Source of the DNA: Phycisphaerales bacterium
GTDB taxonomy: Bacteria > Planctomycetota > Phycisphaerae > Phycisphaerales > UBA1924
Reading direction: 5' to 3'
Assembly: GCA_028289195.1 (NCBI GenBank)
Contig: JANQQR010000010.1
Coordinates: 1-64,000, forward strand
DNA length: 64,000 nt
Part shown: positions 1-8,298 of the stretch, piece by piece
Layout of the letters: every line of letters begins with the position of its first letter
Position numbering within the stretch: the first letter of the stretch is position 1
Notes under the pieces: model-generated
Told to the model about the DNA's origin: nothing
Seen by the model: the letters and a program-made list of their open reading frames with translations, nothing else
The model's database searches: none
Position numbers and translations under genes: made by a program

Positions 1-121
1 CGCGACGAGCCGAGCCGATCGCCGGCAGCAGGAGGCTGATCAGCAACGCGATGATTGCGATCACAACCAGCAGCTCGATCAGCGTGAATCCGCAACGCCT
101 GTTCTTCATCATTCGAGTCAT
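1..121 (-). CDS. Prepilin-type N-terminal fragment (pseudopilin), cut by window edge
   Basis: Only the first 40 codons are in the window. They read [20 protein letters not shown] and continue as a hydrophobic helix ending in [11 protein letters not shown]. This is the class III prepilin signal: a basic leader, cleavage after Gly and before Phe, Glu at mature position 5, then the pilin helix. A GGAGG Shine-Dalgarno lies 7 bases before the ATG at 121. The product should be a type II secretion or type IV pilus-like pseudopilin, a fold greatly expanded in planctomycetes. The C-terminal domain lies outside, so the subfamily is unknown. Confidence 0.8.
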   Translation of the reverse strand, partial: MTRMMKNRRCGFTLIELLVVIAIIALLISLLLPAIGSARR

Positions 122-354
122 GAAACGACCTCCGCTTCCGGTTCGCCCGGACAGCCTCGGGCTTGATCTACGAGCGGGTCACCCGACCCGCAAAGTCTAG
201 AGTTCTCTCACTCAGAGCGAGATGACGAGGCAGCGCGTCCGACGCCGACCCGACCCCACACGCTCGTCGGTATTGACTTGGACGTGAACCGGCGACCGGA
301 TTCACGCTGTGTGCCCCTGCGATGCATAAAGCACCCGAACGGAGCACATCAGAA

Positions 355-440
355 TGCGGCTGAGAGGAGTCGAACCTCCACGGGATTTTACTCCCACTAG
401 GACCTGAACCTAGCGCGTCTGCCAATTCCGCCACAGCCGC
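355..440 (-). tRNA. tRNA-Leu(CAG)
   Basis: The reverse strand folds as a class II tRNA. The 7-bp acceptor stem is GCGGCTG/CAGCCGC with an A discriminator. The anticodon stem is CTAGG/CCTAG around loop TTCAGGT (anticodon CAG), followed by a long variable arm and a GGTTCGACTCC T arm. The 86-nt length fits tRNA-Leu. CCA is not encoded. Confidence 0.95.
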
Positions 441-459
441 AGCAGTAGAAGACGCGGGC

Positions 460-487
460 AGGATATCGACGCCACGCCCCGAAGCAA
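460..487 (-). promoter_or_regulatory. Candidate promoter of tRNA-Leu
   Basis: On the minus strand TTGCTT and TATCCT are separated by 16 bases, with the -10 box 20 bases before the mature tRNA 5' end. This is a sigma-70-like arrangement; inference only. Confidence 0.45.
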
Positions 488-619
488 GCCCGCCGGCCGC
501 ACTGGGCACATATCCAGCGCGAGCGCCGAGGACCCCGGGGCTCTGGAATCGCAGACCGTCGCGATACATGCGAGGCCATACGGCACCCGCGCCGGCCCGG
601 TTGCGAAATAATCGGGAAA

Positions 620-653
620 CTTTCAGAATACCGAACAAAAACCGATCTGAAAG
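620..653 (-). terminator. Weak inverted repeat after recA
   Basis: A perfect 8-bp inverted repeat, CTTTCAGA/TCTGAAAG, with an 18-base loop lies immediately beyond the recA stop and is followed on the minus strand by a short T-rich stretch. It is a possible but weak terminator because the loop is long. Confidence 0.3.
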
Positions 654-654
654 C

Positions 655-1821
655 CTATTCGCCGTCCTGGTCGGTCGCTTCGTCGCCCGCGGCGGTCTCG
701 GCAGGCTTGGGGGACGCGGGCTTGGGAACCTTGATGTCCACGACGTCCTTGCGGATCTCCTGGAACAGATCCGGGTTGTCGGCGAGGAACCGCTTGACGT
801 TCTCCCTGCCCTGGCCCAGGCGGACATCCCCGTAATTGAACCAGGCGCCCGACTTCTGCACGACCCCCGTTTCGACCCCGAGGTCGAGCAGGTCGCCCGT
901 CGCAGAGATGCCTTCGGCGAACATGATGTCGAACTCGGCGTCGCGGAAGGGAGGCGCGAGCTTGTTCTTGACCACCCGAGCCCGCACACGATTGCCGACG
1001 TTCTGGTCTCCGTCCTTGATCGCGCTGATTCGGCGGATGTCGATGCGGACGGACGAGTAGAACTTGAGCGCCCGGCCGCCCGTGGTTGTCTCCGGCGAGC
1101 CGAACATGACGCCGATCTTCTCGCGGATCTGGTTGATGAAGATCACCGTGCAGCTCGTGCGATTGATCGCACCGGTCAGCTTCCGGAGCGCCTGGCTCAT
1201 CAGCCGGGCCTGCAGGCCGACGTGGCTGTCGCCCATCTCGCCCTCGAGCTCCGCTCGCGGCACCAGCGCCGCCACGGAGTCGACGACAATGATGTCGACC
1301 GCACTCGAGCGGACGAGCAACTCGCAGATCTCGAGAGCCTGCTCACCCGAATCGGGCTGGGAAACGAGCAGGTCGTCGACGTTGACCCCGAGACGCCGCG
1401 CCCATGACGGGTCGAGCGCATGCTCGGCATCGATGAACGCCGCGACCCCGCCGTTCTTCTGGCAGTTCGCGACCGCGGTCAGCGCGAGCGTTGTCTTACC
1501 CGACGATTCGGGGCCGTAGACCTCGATGATCCGGCCGGCGGGGATGCCCCGTCCTCCGAGCGCGAGGTCAAGGGAGAGGGTGCCCGTCGAGATGCCGGGG
1601 ATCGACGCGAAGGCGTTCTCGTCCAGCTTCATGATCGAGCCCTTGCCGAAGGTCTTCTCGATCTGGCCGACGGTTCGCTGGAGAGCCTCAGAGCGTGCTT
1701 TTTCCTCCACGATGGCGCTCGCTTGTCTGATGGGCTGGGTCGGTGGCTTCTTGCCTTTTCTCATATCCGCCTTTGCTGGCTTGCCGTTTCTGGATGCCGC
1801 CTTGGGGGCTGTGGTGACCAT
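655..1821 (-). CDS. recA: RecA recombinase
   Basis: This is the DNA-dependent ATPase that pairs homologous strands and supports SOS induction and repair. The 388-residue protein has the RecA start [20 protein letters not shown] after an unusual basic 45-residue N-terminal extension rich in Lys and Pro. Walker A is GPESSGKTT (about residues 103-111), followed by IDAEHALDP, the Walker B region [12 protein letters not shown], and the loop 2 region [14 protein letters not shown]. The C-terminus is acidic (EATDQDGE), as usual for RecA. A GAAAGGAG Shine-Dalgarno precedes the ATG. No LexA-type operator was recognised upstream. Confidence 0.98.
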   Translation of the reverse strand: MVTTAPKAASRNGKPAKADMRKGKKPPTQPIRQASAIVEEKARSEALQRTVGQIEKTFGKGSIMKLDENAFASIPGISTGTLSLDLALGGRGIPAGRIIEVYGPESSGKTTLALTAVANCQKNGGVAAFIDAEHALDPSWARRLGVNVDDLLVSQPDSGEQALEICELLVRSSAVDIIVVDSVAALVPRAELEGEMGDSHVGLQARLMSQALRKLTGAINRTSCTVIFINQIREKIGVMFGSPETTTGGRALKFYSSVRIDIRRISAIKDGDQNVGNRVRARVVKNKLAPPFRDAEFDIMFAEGISATGDLLDLGVETGVVQKSGAWFNYGDVRLGQGRENVKRFLADNPDLFQEIRKDVVDIKVPKPASPKPAETAAGDEATDQDGE

Positions 1822-1861
1822 ACCGATCCGCTCCTTTCGCTGCCAATGTTCGGATCCTGAC

Positions 1862-1889
1862 AGGATACTGAGCCTCTCGGATGTTTCAA
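1862..1889 (-). promoter_or_regulatory. Candidate recA promoter
   Basis: TTGAAA, 16 bases, TATCCT on the minus strand, about 40 bases before the recA ATG. This is a conventional sigma-70-like promoter and differs from the CTGGC-type P-box used by the beta-helix family. Confidence 0.5.
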
Positions 1890-1917
1890 TGGTGTTTGGG
1901 TATCTTTTTCCTAAAAT

Positions 1918-3378
1918 CTAGCTCGATGCATGCTGCTCGCTCGCCTCAGGGGCGACCGATCCGCCCGCGAACCGCTCGATGGAGTCCCTGAACGCACCGG
2001 CGCGATCGACGTAGTTGGCGAACTGGTCCCAGCTCGCGCACCCGGGAGAGAGCAGGAGCACGTCCCCGTCGCGCATCGAGCCGATCGCCGCCTCGACAGC
2101 GAGCCCGATCGTTCCCGCCTCGATGCTCCGACCACCCTCTCGAGACACACCTGCGGCGATCGACGGGCCCGTGGCGCCCACCGTATACACGCCCGCACAC
2201 CGGGCGCTCGGAGCGATCATGGAGCCCAGGTCCACCTCCTTGTCGTAGCCGCCCGCGATCAGGTGGACGCGATCGAGACCGACAGCCCCCGGCCCCGATT
2301 CGAACGCCCAGAGCGCCAGCGCGCACGCGCCCGGCGTCGTGCATTTGGAATCGTTGAACGCTTCGAATTCACCCGCGGACGGCAAGCGGAATCTGCCGAG
2401 GCGCTCGAGACGGTGCTCAAGCCCCGGGAATCCGGCAACGGCTTCGATCGCGCTCTCGCGCGACGCCGCATCGTCCTGTCGACCCGTCGCGGCGAGCGCC
2501 GCTTCGATGGCGAGCGATGCGTTCTCGAGGTTGTGCGCACCGGGGATCGCCAGCGGCCCCGCAATCATGCCCGCGGCGACGCTGGTCACCTGGGGCTCGT
2601 GACGCCCCCACCGGCACCAGGAAACGACAGGCTCGAGCGAGCGTGCGTGCGTGACGACGTGCGTGCACGGAGCGCCGACGATATGCGCCTTCGATTGCTC
2701 GTAGTGCTCGAGCGAGCCGTGCCAGTCGATGTGGTTTGGCTCGAATCCCGTGATAGCGCTCGTTCTCGGGGCCCACGCATCGCATGCTTGCCCGACGGCC
2801 GTGCCAGCGAGCCAGCACAGCTGCGCCGATGAGAGTTCGAGCACGATCCAGTCGGTCGCGTCGATGTCTGCCAGGTCCGGCAGCAGCGAGCCACCGATGT
2901 TCCCACCGAGGCGCACCCGCTCGCCGGGTTCGACAACGCGGCGCAGCACGTGGGCGATCATCGCCGATGTCGTCGACTTCCCGCTCGTCCCTGTCACGCC
3001 GATCGTTCGCCCGTGGTGGGGAAGCCTGTCGACGAGAAGGCGGATCTCCGTCGTGACGGGCACGCCCGCTGCGACGGCCGCTCGCAGATATCGGTTGTCC
3101 CAGGGACGCGGCACGGCCGGGCTCGCCACGACGATGTCGGCGCCGGTGAAATCGCTCGCGTTGTGCTCGCCGAGCCTGAGCTCGACAGCACCGGTATCGA
3201 TGAGCGATGAGATGGCGGCGAGGGGCTCGGAAAGATCCGCTTCAGACCCGAGATCGGTGACGAGCACATCTGCGCCGTGCTCGGCGAGCCATCGCACCAC
3301 ACCGAGGTTCCCCCCGAACCTGCCCAGGCCCATGACTGTTGCCCGGGCGCCAGCGAGCTGATCATCCGTGATCACCAT
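1918..3378 (-). CDS. murD: UDP-N-acetylmuramoyl-L-alanine--D-glutamate ligase (MurD)
   Basis: Cytoplasmic ATP-dependent Mur ligase that adds D-glutamate to UDP-MurNAc-L-Ala in peptidoglycan synthesis. It has 486 residues. An N-terminal Rossmann-like domain (VMGLGRFGG) is followed by the ATP loop GVTGTSGKST at about residues 127-136, the Mur ligase signature EPNHIDWHGSLEHYEQSK, and NDSKCTTPGA, matching the NDSKATN-type motif of the C-terminal domain. The gene stands alone here rather than in a dcw cluster. There is no Shine-Dalgarno; a TATCCT box lies 6 bases before the ATG, so the mRNA may be leaderless. Its presence agrees with peptidoglycan-containing planctomycetes. Confidence 0.95.
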   Translation of the reverse strand: MVITDDQLAGARATVMGLGRFGGNLGVVRWLAEHGADVLVTDLGSEADLSEPLAAISSLIDTGAVELRLGEHNASDFTGADIVVASPAVPRPWDNRYLRAAVAAGVPVTTEIRLLVDRLPHHGRTIGVTGTSGKSTTSAMIAHVLRRVVEPGERVRLGGNIGGSLLPDLADIDATDWIVLELSSAQLCWLAGTAVGQACDAWAPRTSAITGFEPNHIDWHGSLEHYEQSKAHIVGAPCTHVVTHARSLEPVVSWCRWGRHEPQVTSVAAGMIAGPLAIPGAHNLENASLAIEAALAATGRQDDAASRESAIEAVAGFPGLEHRLERLGRFRLPSAGEFEAFNDSKCTTPGACALALWAFESGPGAVGLDRVHLIAGGYDKEVDLGSMIAPSARCAGVYTVGATGPSIAAGVSREGGRSIEAGTIGLAVEAAIGSMRDGDVLLLSPGCASWDQFANYVDRAGAFRDSIERFAGGSVAPEASEQHASS

Positions 3379-3400
3379 GCGGGCAGGATACCGACGCGCA

Positions 3401-3435
3401 GAAAAACACGCCGCCGAGCAATGCTCAACGGCGTG
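3401..3435 (-). terminator. Intrinsic terminator of the sorting-tail protein gene
   Basis: The minus strand has CACGCCG...CGGCGTG with an inner GAGC/GCTC pairing, followed directly by TTTTT. It lies between the stop at 3476 and the murD start at 3378. Confidence 0.75.
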
Positions 3436-3475
3436 AGGAATTCAATAGTCGGAAAGTGTCTCTAGCGATGATCGC

Positions 3476-4138
3476 TCAGCGGCGACGGCGGGAAGCCACC
3501 ACACCGAGGCCGAGAAGGCCGAGTCCCGCAGCGCTGGGCAGGGGGATCGACTGGGTGGGATCCATCTTCGGATCGCAGTCGTCGCCGCGGCAGTTGACCA
3601 TCGAGGCGTCATCACCGAGAGCGCTGATGTCCTGGACCCGGATCCCGATCCGGAACTCACCGGACTCCAGATCATCGACGAAGTCGTCCCAGGAGCCGTT
3701 GAGTGCGTAGCCGAAGCTGACCGACTCGCCGGGGTTCACACCGTTGCTGTTGTCGTTGCCGGCGGCGACGAGCACCTGAACACCCTCGAAGCCGATTTCC
3801 TGGGAGCCGGGCAACTGCGAACGCGTGTCCACGCCTTCAACGAACTCGGTGTCGCGGCCGGTCGGGCCCATCGTCATCACACCGAGCGCGTCAGAGGGAC
3901 GCTCGAAATAGATCTCGGTGAGAGAACTCGACGTGCTGCCGTAGTTCGAGAAGATGAACCGGACGCTGTTGCCGTACTGCGCAACAGTGATGGACAACTG
4001 ATTTTGAGCGATCTCAGCGCCGTGCGTGCTCGAACTCTCGAAGACGCCGAAGCCGAGCGAGAACTCCGCACCAGCGAAAGCTCCCGAGGCCATCAAGCCC
4101 GAGGCGAGCGATGCTGCGATGAGGTGTTGGCGAGCCAA
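3476..4138 (-). CDS. Secreted protein with PEP-CTERM-like sorting tail
   Basis: Unknown exported protein of about 220 residues. I chose a TTG start at 4138 because GGGAGAGA lies just before it and a normal signal peptide follows (LARQHLIAASLASG through GAFAGA); the longer reading frame upstream lacks both. The body is Ser/Thr/Gly rich with predicted beta strands and two Cys near the end (NCRGDDCDP). The C-terminus PLPSAAGLGLLGLG followed by RRRR has the three-part layout of a PEP-CTERM-type sorting signal: Pro motif, hydrophobic helix, basic end. An exosortase would process it, but none is in the window. The substrate is unknown. Confidence 0.75.
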   Translation of the reverse strand: MARQHLIAASLASGLMASGAFAGAEFSLGFGVFESSSTHGAEIAQNQLSITVAQYGNSVRFIFSNYGSTSSSLTEIYFERPSDALGVMTMGPTGRDTEFVEGVDTRSQLPGSQEIGFEGVQVLVAAGNDNSNGVNPGESVSFGYALNGSWDDFVDDLESGEFRIGIRVQDISALGDDASMVNCRGDDCDPKMDPTQSIPLPSAAGLGLLGLGVVASRRRR

Positions 4139-4591
4139 GTCTCTCTCCCATTCCGGGGGCCTGTCCCCCTCCCGAACCCGTGCAAACCCAGTCCACGAAC
4201 CGCACACGGGCGCAAACACCGAGCGGCTAGCCAGAGAGGACGATGAATAGGTGAAATAACCTCCCTAGCTTGACGGAATGGAAGATACATGACCAATTCC
4301 GGGGGTCAAGGACTCAGGCCGGATAATTTCGGTGAAATGTGAGTCCAGGCAAGGGTTTGCGCAAGTGTTGCGCCGGCGTCGACACCGGAATGATTGCAAT
4401 GCGTTAGGGTACCTCCCGTTGTCCGGTCGAACGTCCTCCCCGCAACAAGCGTCCGCTCGATCGCCTGTGAGACTCTGCCATCGCCGGAGAATGGCGCCCG
4501 GGAGCAGAGCGACGCCCGACGGAGCACCGTCGGCCTAGTCCGATAACGAGGCAGGCTGATTCCGGCACCCACCGGCTGGGAATCCGCACAC
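4139..4591. other. Non-coding stretch
   Basis: This 450-base stretch holds a candidate promoter at 4282-4309 and otherwise no reading frame with a start signal or recognisable motif. I see no RNA gene in it. Confidence 0.5.
4282..4309 (-). promoter_or_regulatory. Candidate promoter of the sorting-tail gene
   Basis: TTGACC, 16 bases, TATCTT on the minus strand. It would give a leader of about 135 bases before the TTG start at 4138. Confidence 0.45.
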
Positions 4592-4972
4592 TCACGCCTT
4601 GCTGTGGGGCTCCCCGAGTTTCGCCACCTGCAGTTCGAGACGCTTGATCTCGCGGAGCACCGTGTTCCGCATCGCCAGCATCCAGAACCAGATCTTGAGC
4701 ATGCCGATCGCGAAGAACGCCAGGAGGAACCCCAGCCCCCAGGCGAGCGCAGATTGCGTGTCCGGCGCGTTGAAGAATCGGATGCCGAACCAGATCGCCA
4801 GACCCATCCACATGAAAATGATCACGTAGGCGAGGGCCGTGACCTGGAGCGAGGTCCCGAACATCATGTCCCGGACCTGCCCGAACAGCGTCTCGCGCCG
4901 TGTGAAGTCGTACAGCGCCTGATCGACCTCGTCTTCGAGCGCCTTGGTGATCGCGTCGTCGATGTCCTTCAT
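4592..4972 (-). CDS. Small two-helix membrane protein, DUF6768-like
   Basis: A 126-residue protein starting MKDIDDAITKALEDEVDQAL. It has an acidic cytoplasmic-looking N-terminus, two hydrophobic segments (ALAYVIIFMWMGLAIWFGI and WGLGFLLAFFAIGMLKIWF) and a C-terminal REIKRLELQVAKL helix. This layout matches the family I know as DUF6768, which in planctomycetes often sits beside small sigma factor genes. Its ATG overlaps the TGA of the sigma factor gene (ATGA), so the two are translationally coupled. It may act as a membrane anti-sigma or accessory factor; that role is inference. Confidence 0.7.
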   Translation of the reverse strand: MKDIDDAITKALEDEVDQALYDFTRRETLFGQVRDMMFGTSLQVTALAYVIIFMWMGLAIWFGIRFFNAPDTQSALAWGLGFLLAFFAIGMLKIWFWMLAMRNTVLREIKRLELQVAKLGEPHSKA

Positions 4973-5514
4973 CGCTCGCTCCTTTCGATGGTGCGCCGTA
5001 GCTCTGAGCGCGTGTAGTGCAGCCTCGACTTCACAGTGCCGGACGGGATGTCCAGGAGTCTGGCGATCGCTCGGACGCCGAGCCCCTGGGAGTAATGCAG
5101 GTACAGGATCGCGCGGGCGTCCTCGGGGAGGAACCGGATCGCGCGCCGGAGCGCGTCCAGATCGCTGCCGGCCGGCGGTGTCTCGACCGCCTCCTCGGTT
5201 GGCTCGACCGAACGGATCGCGGCGCGATCGCGGGCCCGGCGCCGGATCGAATCGGCGCATTTGTTGGCGACGATCCGCCGGGCCCACGGGCCGAACGCCG
5301 CGGGGTCGTCGAGACGGCGCATCCCTCGTGCGATCGCGAGCCAGGCGTCCTGGACGACGTCGGCCGACCCGTCGCTGTCGCCCAGCTTGTGCGCCGCGAA
5401 TCGGCGGAGGCGCCCCTCCCATCGACGGACGAGACAGTCCATGGCCGCCCGCTCTCCGGCCTGAACCCGGAGCACGAGCAATTCGTCCTCGATCTGTTCG
5501 CGGGTCCGCGTCAT
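4969..5514 (-). CDS. ECF-type RNA polymerase sigma factor
   Basis: A 181-residue sigma-70 family protein. Region 2 contains RRWEGRLRRFAAHKLGDSDG and DVVQDAWLAIARGMRRLDDP; region 4 contains FLPEDARAILYLHYSQGLGV and a helix-turn-helix ending IPSGTVKSRLHYTRSELRR. It would direct core RNA polymerase to a dedicated promoter class. It is coupled to the small membrane protein gene downstream by an ATGA overlap, which suggests a sigma/regulator pair. Its target promoters are unknown; whether it reads the P-box found in this window is an open question. Confidence 0.9.
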   Translation of the reverse strand: MTRTREQIEDELLVLRVQAGERAAMDCLVRRWEGRLRRFAAHKLGDSDGSADVVQDAWLAIARGMRRLDDPAAFGPWARRIVANKCADSIRRRARDRAAIRSVEPTEEAVETPPAGSDLDALRRAIRFLPEDARAILYLHYSQGLGVRAIARLLDIPSGTVKSRLHYTRSELRRTIERSER

Positions 5515-5632
5515 CGGTCTCCGTGGTGGTCGCCGGCGGCCTCGGGCGGTTCAGTAATCGCGGCTGGAATCCGGCTCAGGGGTACCATCTTCAGCCCAGA
5601 GGAGCATCGTGGAGCCGAGAATCGGAGCGATC

Positions 5633-7825
5633 ATGATCGAGCGAATCAGAATGCGGGTGTTGGTCCCGGCCGCGGCGCTTGCCGCGCTCGGGCTGGGAGT
5701 CGCCGGCGGGTGTGCGGGCACGCCGGACGCCGGCGGATCGGCCGCGAGCGCGTCGGCGCAATCGAGCAGGCAGCCCGACGCGCCCCGAGCCCGGCGCCAG
5801 CCGGTCGTGACCGAACTCCACGGCGACACGCGGGAGGACCCCTACGCGTGGCTCCGCAACAAGACCCAGCGTCGCACGATCGCGTACCTGGAAGCCGAGA
5901 ACGCCTACGCCGAATCGGTCATGGCCGGCACTGCCGATCTGCAGCAGCGTCTGTACGACGACATGCTGTCGCGTATCCAGGAATCCGATCTGTCGGCCCC
6001 CTATCGCAAGGGCCGCTGGTGGTACTACACGCGGACAGAGGAGGGCATGCCGTACCCGGTGTACTGCCGGAAGCTCGGAACGCTCGATGCGCGCGAGCGC
6101 GTGCTGCTCGACGGCAACGCCATGGCCGAGGGCCAGGAGTACTTCCGCGTCGGGACGTTCAACGTCAGCCCCGACGGCTGGATGCTCGCCTACTCGACCG
6201 ACACGACAGGCGGCGAGCAGTACACGATGCGCTTCCGCGACCTGCGGACGGGGCGGGAACTCCCCGACACCATCGCCGGGACCTACTACGGCAGCGCCTG
6301 GGCGAGCGACAACACGCACCTGTTCTACGTGACCGTCGACGACGCGATGCGCCCGTACCAGCTCTGGCGTCACGCTCTGGGCACTGATGCGTCGGAGGAC
6401 GTGCTCGTCTACACAGAGGAAGATGAGCGCTTCTTTCTCAGTGTCCGGAGAGCGCGGAGCGGCGCGTTCCTGATCGTCGAGTTGGAGAGCAACGAGACCT
6501 CCGAGAGTCTGATCCTGGCTTCCGACGAGCCGCTCGGCGAGTGGAGCGTCTTCGAGCCTCGCGAGCAGAGCGTGGAGTACACGATCGATCACGCCGGGGA
6601 TCGGTTCTACGCGATCACGAACGCCGGGGGGGCGACCAACTTCAAGCTCGTCAGCACCGCCGAGTACGCCACGACGAGCGAACACTGGGAAGAGATCCTT
6701 GCGCACGACCCCGAGGTGTACCTGACCGGGCTCGCCTGCTTCAGGGGCCACATGGCCATCTCGGCTCGGGAACGTGGCGTGCCGGTGATCAAGGTGCGCA
6801 GCTACGCGGACGGGTTGACCCACACCATCGCGCAGCCGGAGCCCGCCTACTCCGCCGGTTTGCGCAACAATGCGGAGTTCGACACGACCACGCTGCGGTA
6901 CGCCTACAGCTCCCCCGTCACGCCGCCGACCGTGTTCGACTACGACGTGGCGACGCGCAGGAGAACCGTGGTCAAGGAAACGCCGGTCCCCAACTACGAC
7001 CGCGATCTCTACAGGGTGGAGCTCATCGAGGTCGAGGCCCGCGATGGAGCGGTCGTCCCGCTGACGCTGGTCATGCGGAGGGACCTCGACCGCTCAGCGC
7101 CCGCCCCGCTGCTGCTGCGCGGCTACGGCTCGTACGGCTCGAGCTATTCGGACAGGTTCCGCTCGAGCGATCTGGTGCTCCTGGACCGCGGGTTCATCGT
7201 GGGCGTCGCGCACGTGCGCGGCGGGTCGGAGAAAGGGCGCCTGTGGTACGAACAGGGCCGGATGATGAACAAGATGAACACGTTCACCGACTTCATCGAT
7301 TGCGCCGAGTCGCTCATCGAATCCGGCTACACGTCACCCGACCTGCTCGCCGCTCAGGGCGGCAGCGCCGGCGGCCTTCTCATGGGGGCCGCGGTGAACA
7401 TGGCGCCGGACACGTTCGGCGCGGTGATCGCCAACGTGCCGTTCGTCGACGTAATCAACACCATGCTCGACGAGACGATCCCGCTCACGGTTATCGAATG
7501 GGAGGAATGGGGCAATCCCCATATCGAGAGCGAGTACCGCTACATCCTGCAGTACTCGCCCTACGACAACGTCGAAGCCAAGGACTATCCGCACATGCTG
7601 ATCACGGCGGGCCTGAATGATCCTCGGGTGGCGTACTGGGAGCCGGCGAAATGGTGCGCCCGGCTGCGCCACCTCAAGACCGATGACAACACGCTCCTCC
7701 TGAAGACCAACATGGGCGCCGGCCACGGGGGGGCCTCGGGCCGCTACGAGCGCCTCCGGGAACGGGCTTTCGAGTACGCGTTCATCTTGGAGCACATCGG
7801 ATCCGGAGAGGAGACGGGGCAATGA
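5633..7825 (+). CDS. Prolyl oligopeptidase family (S9A) peptidase, oligopeptidase B-like lipoprotein
   Basis: Serine peptidase with an N-terminal beta-propeller and a C-terminal alpha/beta-hydrolase domain. Starting at ATG 5633 (GGAG 5 bases before), the leader ends in a lipobox-like LGVAGGC, so the protein may be lipid-anchored and periplasmic. The family's N-terminal DPYAWLRN motif is present. The catalytic triad is visible: Ser in QGGSAGGL (about residue 577), Asp in GLNDPRVAYWEP (about 663), His in GAGHGG (about 701). Oligopeptidase B cleaves peptides after basic residues; specificity here is inference. Its stop overlaps the cupin start (ATGA). Confidence 0.92.
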   Translation: MIERIRMRVLVPAAALAALGLGVAGGCAGTPDAGGSAASASAQSSRQPDAPRARRQPVVTELHGDTREDPYAWLRNKTQRRTIAYLEAENAYAESVMAGTADLQQRLYDDMLSRIQESDLSAPYRKGRWWYYTRTEEGMPYPVYCRKLGTLDARERVLLDGNAMAEGQEYFRVGTFNVSPDGWMLAYSTDTTGGEQYTMRFRDLRTGRELPDTIAGTYYGSAWASDNTHLFYVTVDDAMRPYQLWRHALGTDASEDVLVYTEEDERFFLSVRRARSGAFLIVELESNETSESLILASDEPLGEWSVFEPREQSVEYTIDHAGDRFYAITNAGGATNFKLVSTAEYATTSEHWEEILAHDPEVYLTGLACFRGHMAISARERGVPVIKVRSYADGLTHTIAQPEPAYSAGLRNNAEFDTTTLRYAYSSPVTPPTVFDYDVATRRRTVVKETPVPNYDRDLYRVELIEVEARDGAVVPLTLVMRRDLDRSAPAPLLLRGYGSYGSSYSDRFRSSDLVLLDRGFIVGVAHVRGGSEKGRLWYEQGRMMNKMNTFTDFIDCAESLIESGYTSPDLLAAQGGSAGGLLMGAAVNMAPDTFGAVIANVPFVDVINTMLDETIPLTVIEWEEWGNPHIESEYRYILQYSPYDNVEAKDYPHMLITAGLNDPRVAYWEPAKWCARLRHLKTDDNTLLLKTNMGAGHGGASGRYERLRERAFEYAFILEHIGSGEETGQ

Positions 7826-8298
7826 GCGCCGGTGGCGGGGAACTCCGGAAGCAGGACGTCGCGCCCGAGGAACTCGAGCGGGCCGTCGAGGGCGGCAACG
7901 GCATCTGGACGATCCGGGCCCCCGAGACGATCCGAGGCTGGAACGGTATCCGCTATAAGGCGGGCCTGAGCGCCAAGAACACCCCGGCGTCGAAGCTGTC
8001 GATGAACGTCGCGACCATCCCTCCGGGGGGCGTCGCCTACGCCCACATCCACGACGGCTTCGACCTGATGCTCTATATCCTTCGGGGACGCGTGCGTCAC
8101 GAGTACGGCGACAGGTGCGCCAAGACCCTCGAGAACACCGCGGGCGATTTCATCTACATCGAGCCCGGCGTGCCGCACGAGGTGTTCAACATGAGCGACA
8201 CCGAAGAGGTGATCGCCGTCGTCGCGCGCAGCGACGCCAGCGAGTGGGACAACATCATCCCCTACGACCGGGAGACCGGCGAGGCGGGCCGCGGCTAG
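7822..8298 (+). CDS. Cupin-domain protein
   Basis: A 158-residue cytoplasmic single-domain cupin. Cupin motif 1 is visible as PPGGVAYAHIHDGFDLMLYILRG (given here as spaced elements G-x5-H-x-H, then the E/D and G positions), and motif 2 as AGDFIYIEPGVPHEVFN with the C-terminal metal-binding His. The fold suggests a small-molecule isomerase, dioxygenase or ligand-binding protein; the substrate is unknown. It is coupled to the upstream peptidase by a 4-base overlap. Its TAG stop shares a CTAG palindrome with the stop of the convergent beta-helix gene. Confidence 0.85.
   Translation: MSAGGGELRKQDVAPEELERAVEGGNGIWTIRAPETIRGWNGIRYKAGLSAKNTPASKLSMNVATIPPGGVAYAHIHDGFDLMLYILRGRVRHEYGDRCAKTLENTAGDFIYIEPGVPHEVFNMSDTEEVIAVVARSDASEWDNIIPYDRETGEAGRG

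Noticed and set aside
568-1407. Long plus-strand frames opposite recA, and similar frames opposite most genes
   Set aside because: They lack start signals, are rich in Arg/Ala/Pro, and mirror the real genes' codon pattern; treated as shadows.
1822-1917. LexA/SOS operator upstream of recA
   Set aside because: No symmetric motif resembling known LexA boxes was found in the 96-base gap; the planctomycete motif is not known to me well enough to claim absence of control.
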